Source of the DNA: SZAS-7 sp964514655
Lineage (GTDB): Bacteria; Chlamydiota; Chlamydiia; Chlamydiales; FEN-1388
Length of the DNA stretch: 64,000 nucleotides
NCBI GenBank assembly: GCA_964514655.1
Contig: CAZEQY010000014.1
Coordinates: 1 to 64,000 of the forward strand
Reading direction: 5' to 3'
Shown: positions 18,092-26,302 of the stretch, one piece after another
Layout of the letters: each line of letters starts with the position of its first letter
How positions within the stretch are numbered: the first letter of the stretch is position 1
Notes under the pieces: model-generated
What the model saw: the letters and a program-made list of their open reading frames with translations, nothing else
What the model was told of the DNA's origin: nothing
The model's database searches: none
Program-made: the position numbers and the translations under genes

Positions 18092-18808
18092 TCACGAACG
18101 TATAGCGGTTAATAGGGCATTAAAGACCTGTTCTTGGTCTTGTTCGCCATCGATATTGATGACGCTACTTGTGCCTTTATAAAAGTCTTCCACAGGCTTT
18201 GTCTGGCTGTAGTAGGCTTTAAGGCGCTCTTGTACAACTTCGCTCGTATCGTCAGTACGCTGGATGAGCAAGGTGTTGCATTTGTCACAAAGATCCTCTT
18301 TTTTAGGAGGCTTTGAATCTATGTGATAGATACTATTACATTGAGGGCAGCTTCTTCTGCCTGTGATGCGCTTTAGTACTTCTGCATCAGATACTACGAG
18401 GTTGCACACAAAAAGCTTGTGCGGGTGTTTGCTTAGATAGGTCTCTAGGGCTTGAGCCTGCGCCACAGTGCGGGGTACGCCATCTAGTAAAAAGCCATTT
18501 TGGCAGTCTGGCTTTTCAAGGCGGTCAAAGAGCATATCTAGAGTTACGCTATCGGGAACAAGTTTTCCCGCATCCATAAATTCTTTTACCTTAAGACCAA
18601 GCGGTGTTGCATTTTTTATGTTATAGCGAAAGATATCGCCCGTTGAAATGTGAGGAAGGTTGAGCGACTGCGAAAGGCGTACTGCCTGCGTGCCCTTGCC
18701 TGATCCCGGAGGTCCCAGCAAAATGATAACCTGTTTAAAATCGCTAGATGCAGCTTGTGACATACAAATAAAAATCCCTGCTAATATACTCAAAATATAC
18801 TGTTTCAT
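18092..18808 (-). CDS. adk: Adenylate kinase with an N-terminal signal peptide
   Basis: About 238 aa from MKQ. Adenylate kinase interconverts ATP + AMP and 2 ADP. The P-loop GPPGSGKGTQ is at residues 32-41, the AMP site ISTGDIFR follows, and the LID has four Cys (CPQC...CDKC) as in zinc-containing forms. Catalytic Arg contexts (LLDGVPRT, ITGRRSC) are present, so the enzyme should be active. Residues 1-20 (MKQYILSILAGIFICMSQAA) form a convincing Sec signal peptide, quite unlike normal cytosolic Adk. Upstream in-frame ATGs at 18817, 18835 and 18865 exist; none has a clear ribosome site, so the start is chosen for the signal peptide. It is followed 4 bp later by C1 and is divergent from A2. Confidence 0.85.
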   Translation of the reverse strand: MKQYILSILAGIFICMSQAASSDFKQVIILLGPPGSGKGTQAVRLSQSLNLPHISTGDIFRYNIKNATPLGLKVKEFMDAGKLVPDSVTLDMLFDRLEKPDCQNGFLLDGVPRTVAQAQALETYLSKHPHKLFVCNLVVSDAEVLKRITGRRSCPQCNSIYHIDSKPPKKEDLCDKCNTLLIQRTDDTSEVVQERLKAYYSQTKPVEDFYKGTSSVINIDGEQDQEQVFNALLTAIRS

Positions 18809-18828
18809 CGCATTCATAGTACGAGGTT

Positions 18829-18857
18829 TTGACATTAAATGCCAGTCGAGGTACACA
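18829..18857 (+). promoter_or_regulatory. Candidate promoter of paralogue A2
   Basis: TTGACA (18829-18834), 17 nt, then TACACA (18852-18857), ending 30 bp before the A2 start. The spacing and the TACA-type -10 match the sites before A1 and A3. It lies in the short divergent region with adk. Confidence 0.4.
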
Positions 18858-18887
18858 GGTATCATAACTTCTTTAGGGGTAATTGGT

Positions 18888-21422
18888 ATGAGTAGTCGGG
18901 TTGCATCGTCGGCACGAGAGGATGATTCGTCAAGGCTTGTAAATCCTGCAAGGATAGCTCCTGAGCATGCAGGTAAGTTTTGTCAGCGATGGGACGTTGT
19001 CGTGCGAGGTGTCACAAAACTTGCTAAAGAGATTGTCCAGGTGGGTAATACCCTGCAGTCGCAGGTTGCTACAATAGACAAAATACAGCATGCAATTAAG
19101 TGGCAAACAGCAACGCGAGATGATCTAAAGCGCTACGCAAGCCAGCTTTCTGATTATGATGGCGATCTTATACGATCTAAGGAACTTCTTTCAGGTAATA
19201 GTAGTGGGCTACATAAGTCTATTTCCGTTTTGCCCAATAGGGATGAGTTTCTTCATCTATTAGCGCTTTTAGAGAATATGGAAGTAGAGCTTTTCTTTGC
19301 ACAAAAGAGTGTGCGCGAGCTTTTATCTCTTTGCTCTTCTAAGACCTATGTAGAGCTTTATAGCCAGGCAAAAGAGATACGCACATTTGACGCTGCAGTT
19401 ACAGCTACAAGTTCTCAAAAAGCGATCATTGCCTTTAACAGCAAAGTTACAGAAGTTGTTGGCGTTTTGTCTCGTCTTAAAATGCCCGAAGATAGTGATA
19501 AAGTGAGGCGAGCTTGTTTGGAGCTTTCTTTAGATACGCTTGAAGTCTGCAAGGCGCGGATTTGCCTTGTAGAGGGAGCTGAAAATAAAGATCTATTTCG
19601 GGAAGTGAAAGCTCTTGCTGAGAGGCATATCGAATCATCAAATCAAGAACTTACAAAGCTTGCTAAAGCAAAGCTTAAGCCTCGAGGAGATCCTGTAGAG
19701 GTATCATTAGAGCAGATTCCCTCCTCGGCCGATAAGGATCATGACTTTTGGAAAAAGGCGCCGGGATTTACGCACACGAGATACCAGAAAAAGTGGGACT
19801 ACCAGTCTACAGGCGGTCTTGGGGAAAAATTAATGAAAGATTTAGGCTTACGGTTGCCATCGTTCATTTTACAGCTTGAAAAGCGTCTTGTAGCGTTAAG
19901 TCAGGGTAGCGGTATTCCTGAAAATGAGGTAGACCGCCTTATAGCAACGCTAGAGCGCATGCAAACAGTTTTTGATGAGCATAAGGGCGAGTTGTACATG
20001 ACGGGCTATGATAAGGTCTCTTTGACCCTTCATAACTACTTTAGTGCCATTAGATTTGAGTTAAAAGAAGCCTACCGGCGGCTGAAATATCTATATAAGT
20101 GTACAGAACCTGCCCGCTTTACTGTTTTTAAGGCTATGGGAGAGATGCGAAAGTGTTTTGGCAATCTTGAACAAACACCCGCTACACATGCGTTGTTTCC
20201 TGCAGCAAAGGCAATGCAAGAAGCCCTTGTTGTTGCGCCCTCAAAAGAGGCAAAAAAACCACTTGATGTCTATATCAGAACAACAATAGAGCTATTAAAT
20301 GAAGTGCACGCAAGACAAGATGCTGTGCTTCTAACACTTACGGAAGATGAGGCTCTTGTGCCGGATAAGCTCTTTACGGCAGCATCACTTGAAGGTCTTT
20401 ATAGGCAGGGTGAAGAAAGAAGCGGCATTCCGATAGCGCTTATGTCCTATCTTGCAAAAGAGATGATGCACGTTCTTTATCTGCCGCAACTTCCAAAAGA
20501 TTTTATTCGCACGCTTATGCTAGAGCTTGTTCTTTATTTTCTTCGGAATAAACCTGAGCTAGAAAACACACTCGAACAGCACCCAAGATTTAAAGAGATA
20601 TATAATGAATATACCGCCGCGATACAAGCAACACGAGGCCTTCTTGCAAAAGCTCTAGAGCCTGCAGTGAATGTCGTAATTAGCTCACTTCGAGTACAGG
20701 GAGTAGCTGACTATGCAAGAGCATCAGAGCTTTACTTTGAATTTGTTACTGATAGCTCTAAGTATATGCCCGAAGAGCTTTTAGTCGATGTAAAGCTAGC
20801 TCTTTTTGCAAAGTGTAAATTTTCTTACTTTGATAGCGTGCGAGATGACAGCATAGATACATGGAAACTTGAGGAGTTTACTTCCTTTTATAAAAAGCTG
20901 ACGACTGTATGCAATAGTCTTCGCTATAAGCTCACAGGAATTAGCGATCACATGCGTGAATGCATAGTTTTTGAATCAGTGATGCTTAGGGTGCTTTCTG
21001 TAGCGCTTTATTCCAAAACTGAAGCCGGAAGAAATATGGCAAAATCACTTATTCAGGCAGTGTGTAACGAAGAGCGCTATCAGCCCTATATGAAGATGCT
21101 TTCTGATCAAATCTGCCTGCTTTTTACTCGTAATGCAGTGAGCAATGTGATAGGGGCAAAAGTGTATACCCTTTCTTTGTTTGAGAAAACACTTCTCTTA
21201 AAAGGCCCTGTAAGGGCGTTTTTAGAGAAAGATGAAACTGACCATACAGATACTCAGGTTGATCTTATGCTTGCTAAGCTTATATACAGTGAGCAAAAGC
21301 TGCCACGTGATCAGCGTCTATTTTCGGCTGCCTGTCCTAAGCGGGTAGAGGGTTATGTAGAGCGGATGAAAGATCTAGAGCAGGGAGATCCTGTGCGACA
21401 AATTGGCGAGGGGGAGTTATGA
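18888..21422 (+). CDS. Large helical paralogue A2 (cluster family)
   Basis: 844 aa, unrecognised. The start with AGGGG 8 nt upstream gives a Ser/Arg-rich, signal-peptide-free N-terminus (MSSRVASSAREDDSSRL) comparable to A1. Landmarks: FWKKAPGFTHTRYQKKW near residue 286, LMSYLAKEMMHVLYLP near 517 with LMLELVLYFL behind it, YARASELYFEFV near 607 and CIVFESVMLRVLSVALYS near 691. Predicted all-helical. ATGA overlap (4 bp) with B2 indicates co-translation. An upstream extension to 18660 is open but would run antisense through adk and is not believed. Confidence 0.74.
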   Translation: MSSRVASSAREDDSSRLVNPARIAPEHAGKFCQRWDVVVRGVTKLAKEIVQVGNTLQSQVATIDKIQHAIKWQTATRDDLKRYASQLSDYDGDLIRSKELLSGNSSGLHKSISVLPNRDEFLHLLALLENMEVELFFAQKSVRELLSLCSSKTYVELYSQAKEIRTFDAAVTATSSQKAIIAFNSKVTEVVGVLSRLKMPEDSDKVRRACLELSLDTLEVCKARICLVEGAENKDLFREVKALAERHIESSNQELTKLAKAKLKPRGDPVEVSLEQIPSSADKDHDFWKKAPGFTHTRYQKKWDYQSTGGLGEKLMKDLGLRLPSFILQLEKRLVALSQGSGIPENEVDRLIATLERMQTVFDEHKGELYMTGYDKVSLTLHNYFSAIRFELKEAYRRLKYLYKCTEPARFTVFKAMGEMRKCFGNLEQTPATHALFPAAKAMQEALVVAPSKEAKKPLDVYIRTTIELLNEVHARQDAVLLTLTEDEALVPDKLFTAASLEGLYRQGEERSGIPIALMSYLAKEMMHVLYLPQLPKDFIRTLMLELVLYFLRNKPELENTLEQHPRFKEIYNEYTAAIQATRGLLAKALEPAVNVVISSLRVQGVADYARASELYFEFVTDSSKYMPEELLVDVKLALFAKCKFSYFDSVRDDSIDTWKLEEFTSFYKKLTTVCNSLRYKLTGISDHMRECIVFESVMLRVLSVALYSKTEAGRNMAKSLIQAVCNEERYQPYMKMLSDQICLLFTRNAVSNVIGAKVYTLSLFEKTLLLKGPVRAFLEKDETDHTDTQVDLMLAKLIYSEQKLPRDQRLFSAACPKRVEGYVERMKDLEQGDPVRQIGEGEL

Positions 21423-23587
21423 CAGTAGATGTTCGATTAGTAGAGGCTCAAAGGGCGCTTTTTTGGCCGGATGAGCGGGCTCCATCTCTAGATCAACTTC
21501 GAGATGATTTACGCGTGGTGCGAGAAGAGGCTTATGCCAACATTCCCCCAAGAAGCGGCCAAGAGCTTGTTTCGTATATGCAGCGAGTGAGGGTTATACA
21601 GGGAGACTGCATGCTTTTGCAAAATTGCCTTACGCTTTTAGAGTCTATGAACCCTGCAAACTATACGGCAATGTATGCGAACATTGGTGCTCTTGTCACA
21701 ATACTTCAAGAAGTATTGAATCCAGAAGTTTTAGTTGCTCATAAGGTGGAGCGGCTTAAGGCACAAAATCCCGAAATACAAAACAACTGTCCATACTATC
21801 TAGCAAAAGAGCTCTTTCTTGTTTTAGAAAAGGCGCTAGAAAAGGCTCTAGAGCAGGCAAGACACCTTCCGGAGCAAGATCCATCTAAAACGGAGCTTGA
21901 AGAGCAGGTAAGGACGATTAGTCAACGTAAGGAACTATTGCAGGGACAGCTTCCAGCCTTTGAGCGACCAGTGTGGGACTATCAAGCTCAGCGTGTTGGC
22001 GATTTAGTAGAAGAGCTTAAAACCGCTTATGATGCTTCCTATTCATTTTGGAAAGGAGCACCTTCAGGAACGTGGTTAAGCTACAAAACTCCGTTCTTTA
22101 AATGGTATATACAGACAGGTCTTCATGGCGTGACGTTTGAGAAGGATACCGGACAAATCGTAGGCGGCCTTCAAAAAAAGATCGAGGCAACGTTTCAGAA
22201 GCTTATGCGTCTTGAATATACTCAAGAACAGTATGAGCAAGAGCTTAATCGGCTTTTGTCAGTTTTTATTTCGTTTAACGAATTTTTTGATGCTAGTTAT
22301 AATGAGATATTTGATAAAGAGCCGGATGCTCTCTATGTGCAGCTTCTAAAGTATGCAAATTTTGTACGCCTTACGCTTTATTCTATCAGAAATGGCCTGC
22401 TCACGCTCAAGGGCTTTGCAACACAAAAAGCCTTTTCAATTTTTGCCGCTATGAAAGCTTGTAATGACTATCACGTAGCCCCTCCATCATGGCAAAAGCT
22501 TGTCTGTCTTTTCACCGCAGCAAAAGCTCTTGATGATATTGTTTTGGACATTCGTGAAAATGAGTTCTTGGTGTATTCACATCGCACAGCAAAAAAAGAA
22601 CTTAGACGTGCAGCACAAGAAGATGTTGCATTAGATGCTGCTGAGCAAGGTGTATGGGAGCGCATGATGCACGGCAAGGCGCACGTTTCAGAAGAGTGTG
22701 TGCAAAGCTATACTCTAAAACGTATCATCGAGGTGCTCTACCTGACAGATATAAGAGATATCGATGTGCCCTTTGAGCTTTTTATCCATACCCTAAAGCA
22801 AGATCCGGCCTATCAACAAATAGATATTCTCAAACAGGCTATAGAGGCCTACGACAGGCAATTTGCCCGGGAGCGAAACAGCGAGAGCCTAGCAAAGGCG
22901 TGCGAGCTTCTTAGCGGCATTTTTTCACTAGAAGAGCGCGAGTATGACCTTGAGTGCTACGTAAGGATCTTTATTCGTTGTACCGAATTTACAAATGCCA
23001 ATAGCCTCTCTCTCTTTCTTTTTGCAAGACTAGACGCCCATATAGATGGAAAATATACCCCAATAAAGGACGATCTTCGAAGAATGGTGGCAACCGCACT
23101 GTATGGCTCCAATGTAGATGAGCAAAAGCGAGCTCAAGAACAAATCTATAAAGCCTATGAGCAAGGGCGCATAAAAGCCTTGGCGCCTGATCTTGAGACG
23201 CTTTTTTATCTAAATACCATGCGCAAACTTGTGCGTAAAGAAAAGGTGCATAAAGAAGAAGTGCAGCAGCTAGCAAAGGGCCCAATAGCAGAGTTTAAGC
23301 AAACAAAGAAAGTGAACGATCGTAGACTCTTTGACACCTTATATACCCTTATTCGCGATGAGCGTAAAAAGAAAGAGGCTGATAGAACGCTTACAAGAGA
23401 ACTGGGTCGAGAGGTGGAAGCGTGGTTTGAACAGTATGAGCGTCTTTTAGCATCTTCAGAAATCAACCACGCTGTAGCAGCTAAAGATCGCGAAATTGAA
23501 CTCACTAACGACCTTGGCTATACCGGGTTTAAGGCCTGGCAGACTCATGTAAAGCAGTCTATTGAACTATCTAAAGCCGTTAAGTAA
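21419..23587 (+). CDS. Large helical paralogue B2 (cluster family)
   Basis: 722 aa, unrecognised. Landmarks: SFWKGAPSGTWLSYKTPFFK near residue 210 (clearly the counterpart of FWKKAPGF in A2), YTLKRIIEVLYLTD near 430 followed by IDVPFELFIHTL, YDLECYVRIFIRCTEF near 510 and LRRMVATALYGSN near 553. The C-terminal 100 residues are very charged. The start overlaps the stop of A2 and the 3' end overlaps the convergent C2 gene by 21 bp. No signal peptide or membrane segment. Confidence 0.73.
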   Translation: MTVDVRLVEAQRALFWPDERAPSLDQLRDDLRVVREEAYANIPPRSGQELVSYMQRVRVIQGDCMLLQNCLTLLESMNPANYTAMYANIGALVTILQEVLNPEVLVAHKVERLKAQNPEIQNNCPYYLAKELFLVLEKALEKALEQARHLPEQDPSKTELEEQVRTISQRKELLQGQLPAFERPVWDYQAQRVGDLVEELKTAYDASYSFWKGAPSGTWLSYKTPFFKWYIQTGLHGVTFEKDTGQIVGGLQKKIEATFQKLMRLEYTQEQYEQELNRLLSVFISFNEFFDASYNEIFDKEPDALYVQLLKYANFVRLTLYSIRNGLLTLKGFATQKAFSIFAAMKACNDYHVAPPSWQKLVCLFTAAKALDDIVLDIRENEFLVYSHRTAKKELRRAAQEDVALDAAEQGVWERMMHGKAHVSEECVQSYTLKRIIEVLYLTDIRDIDVPFELFIHTLKQDPAYQQIDILKQAIEAYDRQFARERNSESLAKACELLSGIFSLEEREYDLECYVRIFIRCTEFTNANSLSLFLFARLDAHIDGKYTPIKDDLRRMVATALYGSNVDEQKRAQEQIYKAYEQGRIKALAPDLETLFYLNTMRKLVRKEKVHKEEVQQLAKGPIAEFKQTKKVNDRRLFDTLYTLIRDERKKKEADRTLTRELGREVEAWFEQYERLLASSEINHAVAAKDREIELTNDLGYTGFKAWQTHVKQSIELSKAVK

Positions 23588-26197
23588 GCACCATGAGACT
23601 ATATTGTTGTTCGTCACTGTGTCGGGTAGAGCTTTTGGTAGCTCCTGACGACTTTTTACGTAGATGGCTTGGGCTTCTAGGAGTAGACGTTCTTTTTCCT
23701 GTTTCAGAGCTTTTTGGGCTCGATACGCTAATGGGATAATAGCCTTCCATAGTTCTTTCCCAAAGGTGCCTCGTTTTACGTCAACAAGAACATCCATCCT
23801 CACATTCGCTTCAGGTTGGAGACTAACGTACTGCAAGAGGGCAAATTCCATAGTAGCCATACCTACTTGCCTTCTCCAAAATTCGCGTTCCTTTGGCTGT
23901 TGAATGTATTCTTTAAATAGCTTGTCTAAAAGCTCCAGTCTGCCGCTGTAAGAACCTTCTGCAAACTGCTCAAGAAGCCACTTGTCAAAAAGAAGACGAA
24001 GAGGACTATCTTCTGCCGGAAGATCATCGACGTGTGTGTGTTTGGCATATTCAATAAGCTTGGCAGTTGCGTTGGCATCCTCATCATATAGGCTTAAGGC
24101 AAGGGCGTTATAGAGGGCTGCATCTTTTTCTTCGTCTTGAAGCCCATACAGAGGCTTTTCGGTGAGTACTAAAGTAGCGCTTTTACTATAGGCTGGAAGC
24201 TGAAGTGATTCTTCGATCAGCGTGAATGAAGTTTCTAAGCGTCTTGTAAGCCATCCGATGCGTGATGAATTGATGTTTTTTAGTAACACCTTTGCTTGTA
24301 CATAGCGAAAAACTGCTTCTTTCTTGCCGTTTGTTGTTGCAAGGCAGGAGAGTACATCTGTTATTGCTTGAAGTTCCTCATGTGAAATTGTCTTTTGTTC
24401 ATCATATTCTCTCAGGAGGACTTTCAAGGTTTCGTTGTGGTAGCAGGCATCACTAAAGGCTTTAGAATAGAGTGGGTCTGTAGAAAGTATATGAATAACA
24501 GTTTCACATTCAGTATCTTCACTTTTTTCATCGGAATAGTAAAGATGTGCGATAAGACGCTTTTCAAGATAGTGAAGTACATCTTCTGGTAATGCAGGTG
24601 CGCGAAGTGAGTTTTCGCCATGAGGAAAAGGTGTTCTCCTGTAGATTGAATTTGGCACTTGCTTTTCGCTTTCAGTTAGCTCGAGTGTTTTTCTGCCTGT
24701 TACAGAAAGTATATCTTGAAGAACCTCAGTACTTAGCCGCTGTATCCGATCGTGAAAGCGCTTATTTTTTGCAGGATCTACTAAAGAGCATACTGCTTTT
24801 GTTGCGTTAAGAAGGTGGGTGATGGATCGTACTTTCAGATACTGGATAGTGTCAAGAAGTGCACGTACACTAGGTTTCATTGATCCAGTGGCTAAAAGAG
24901 CAAAATCCTGCAAGTAGGTGCGAGCTTCAGCGAGTTTTGCAAACTGTTTTGCCACATAAGACCAACCAGCACGTACGCTTGGAGTAAAGGCTATTTCTGA
25001 TAAGGCCCTTCTTTGTTTATGGATCTCTAGCTCGATAAATGCAAGAAGTTGCTTATACTGCCCAAGTTCATCCTCAAGAGTTGCAAAACAGGTCATAAGT
25101 GATCCCTTACAGCAAACTCTAATTCGAGCCTGGATGAGTTTGACAAACTCCTGTAGGGCTTTAGCTATACTCGTAAGTTCAGAGATTTCAGGGGAGATAT
25201 TTCTATATGGGCCCACAAGAGGGGCTGTTGCACCAATTTGTCCACCGCGAAATTTATCATACGATTCAAGGCTTTCAGATTTTGCTCTCTTGATAAAAGC
25301 AGCGATAAATTCCTGACTCCAGGCAGGGATAGCGTGCTGGGGTATTGGAAGTGCATGCTTTAGTGCTTCAGCGGTTGCTTGCTCCTCTAGCCGTTGAAGA
25401 TGAGCGCGCTCTTGGCTCTCTTCTGGCAACGATTCACGTCTACTTAACGCAGCAAAGGCGATATATCTAAAAAGCTCTTCGACAAGTAGTGTTATCTCTT
25501 TCAAGATGATTGGCGCTTTTGTTCCAAGTTCTTGTTTTTTTGTGGCGATATGCTGCTTTACCTCTTCAAAAAGCACTCCAAGAGAGCTTTCGGTGGCATC
25601 TTTTGCTTCTACTTTTCGAAGCGTGTCTTTAAAGAACTTAAAGCTTTTTTCATAGCTTTCAGAATCTATTACTGTGAGAAGTTCAGCAGCTTTATGCTTC
25701 AGCGGGTGCTGCAAAAACTCTATCTTAAAAAGACGCCTTACGGCTTTTGCGATGTGCGCATCCTCTTCGATAATAGCGATATCTTGATAGCGATTTTGAG
25801 CTTTTTGTGCATCAGCTAGCATCCTGCTGTTAAGATCTCTAAGCTCTTTTGTCCAGGTTTCATGGGTTTGTACGACAACATCTTTTTGTACGCGCCTTTC
25901 ATGAAGGCCCTGAAATTTTTGGTTAAGGTCTGTGGCATATTCACCCTCAGTAGCTTTAAGCACCTTGCCAAGTGTATCAAGTACTGTGTCATCAGAGGGG
26001 GGGCTTTTGTCTTTTGCGTAGGTAAACCGACGATGTGCTTTAGGGCCTTTTTCAATGTTTGCTTCGACACGAATTATCATTAATGGAGCATCCGGGTCTT
26101 CAGTTTCAGATAAGGCTGCAGCATTTACAAAGTCTTTAAACGATTCGTGAGAGGATTGTAATTGCATCCGCATTGTTGCATCGTAAACACCAAACAT
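23567..26197 (-). CDS. Large helical paralogue C2 (cluster family)
   Basis: 876 aa from the ATG at 26197, which has GGAGG 6 nt upstream; an open extension to 26275 lacks a ribosome site. Landmarks of the C branch: SVRAGWSYVAKQFAKL near residue 405, VLHYLEKRLIAHLYYSD near 540 followed by DTECETVIHIL, and GMATMEFALLQYV near the C-terminus. Long helical segments with coiled-coil character occupy residues 60-280. It stands alone on the minus strand and is divergent from A3. Confidence 0.74.
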   Translation of the reverse strand: MFGVYDATMRMQLQSSHESFKDFVNAAALSETEDPDAPLMIIRVEANIEKGPKAHRRFTYAKDKSPPSDDTVLDTLGKVLKATEGEYATDLNQKFQGLHERRVQKDVVVQTHETWTKELRDLNSRMLADAQKAQNRYQDIAIIEEDAHIAKAVRRLFKIEFLQHPLKHKAAELLTVIDSESYEKSFKFFKDTLRKVEAKDATESSLGVLFEEVKQHIATKKQELGTKAPIILKEITLLVEELFRYIAFAALSRRESLPEESQERAHLQRLEEQATAEALKHALPIPQHAIPAWSQEFIAAFIKRAKSESLESYDKFRGGQIGATAPLVGPYRNISPEISELTSIAKALQEFVKLIQARIRVCCKGSLMTCFATLEDELGQYKQLLAFIELEIHKQRRALSEIAFTPSVRAGWSYVAKQFAKLAEARTYLQDFALLATGSMKPSVRALLDTIQYLKVRSITHLLNATKAVCSLVDPAKNKRFHDRIQRLSTEVLQDILSVTGRKTLELTESEKQVPNSIYRRTPFPHGENSLRAPALPEDVLHYLEKRLIAHLYYSDEKSEDTECETVIHILSTDPLYSKAFSDACYHNETLKVLLREYDEQKTISHEELQAITDVLSCLATTNGKKEAVFRYVQAKVLLKNINSSRIGWLTRRLETSFTLIEESLQLPAYSKSATLVLTEKPLYGLQDEEKDAALYNALALSLYDEDANATAKLIEYAKHTHVDDLPAEDSPLRLLFDKWLLEQFAEGSYSGRLELLDKLFKEYIQQPKEREFWRRQVGMATMEFALLQYVSLQPEANVRMDVLVDVKRGTFGKELWKAIIPLAYRAQKALKQEKERLLLEAQAIYVKSRQELPKALPDTVTNNNIVSWCLLNGFR

Positions 26198-26246
26198 AGC
26201 CGTCCTCCATTTTCTTAACTGTGTATCACAAGAGCTATTAAAATGC

Positions 26247-26276
26247 TTGACTTTACATCTCGTCAAGGAGTACATC
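26247..26276. promoter_or_regulatory. Divergent promoter region of C2 and A3
   Basis: Plus strand: TTGACT (26247-26252), 18 nt, TACATC (26271-26276), 26 bp before the A3 start. Minus strand: TTGACG (complement of 26261-26266), 18 nt, then TTTAAT, leading toward C2. The two -35 elements face each other as TTGAC-N10-GTCAA, so the promoters overlap and could share control. Called by eye. Confidence 0.4.
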
Positions 26277-26302
26277 GTTAAGCAATAGAAAGAGGAAATT
26301 CT

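Noticed and set aside
18660..18887. 5' extension of A2 through the adk region
   Set aside because: It would run antisense through the adenylate kinase coding sequence; the ATG at 18888 has a ribosome site and an upstream promoter-like sequence.
22989..23285. Minus-strand frame of 98 codons with a signal-peptide-like N-terminus
   Set aside because: It lies wholly inside B2, has no ribosome site and its hydrophobic start is the antisense of a charged helix; treated as a shadow frame.
24395..26083. Several plus-strand frames of 60-95 codons inside C2
   Set aside because: All are antisense to the long C2 gene, without ribosome sites or family features.
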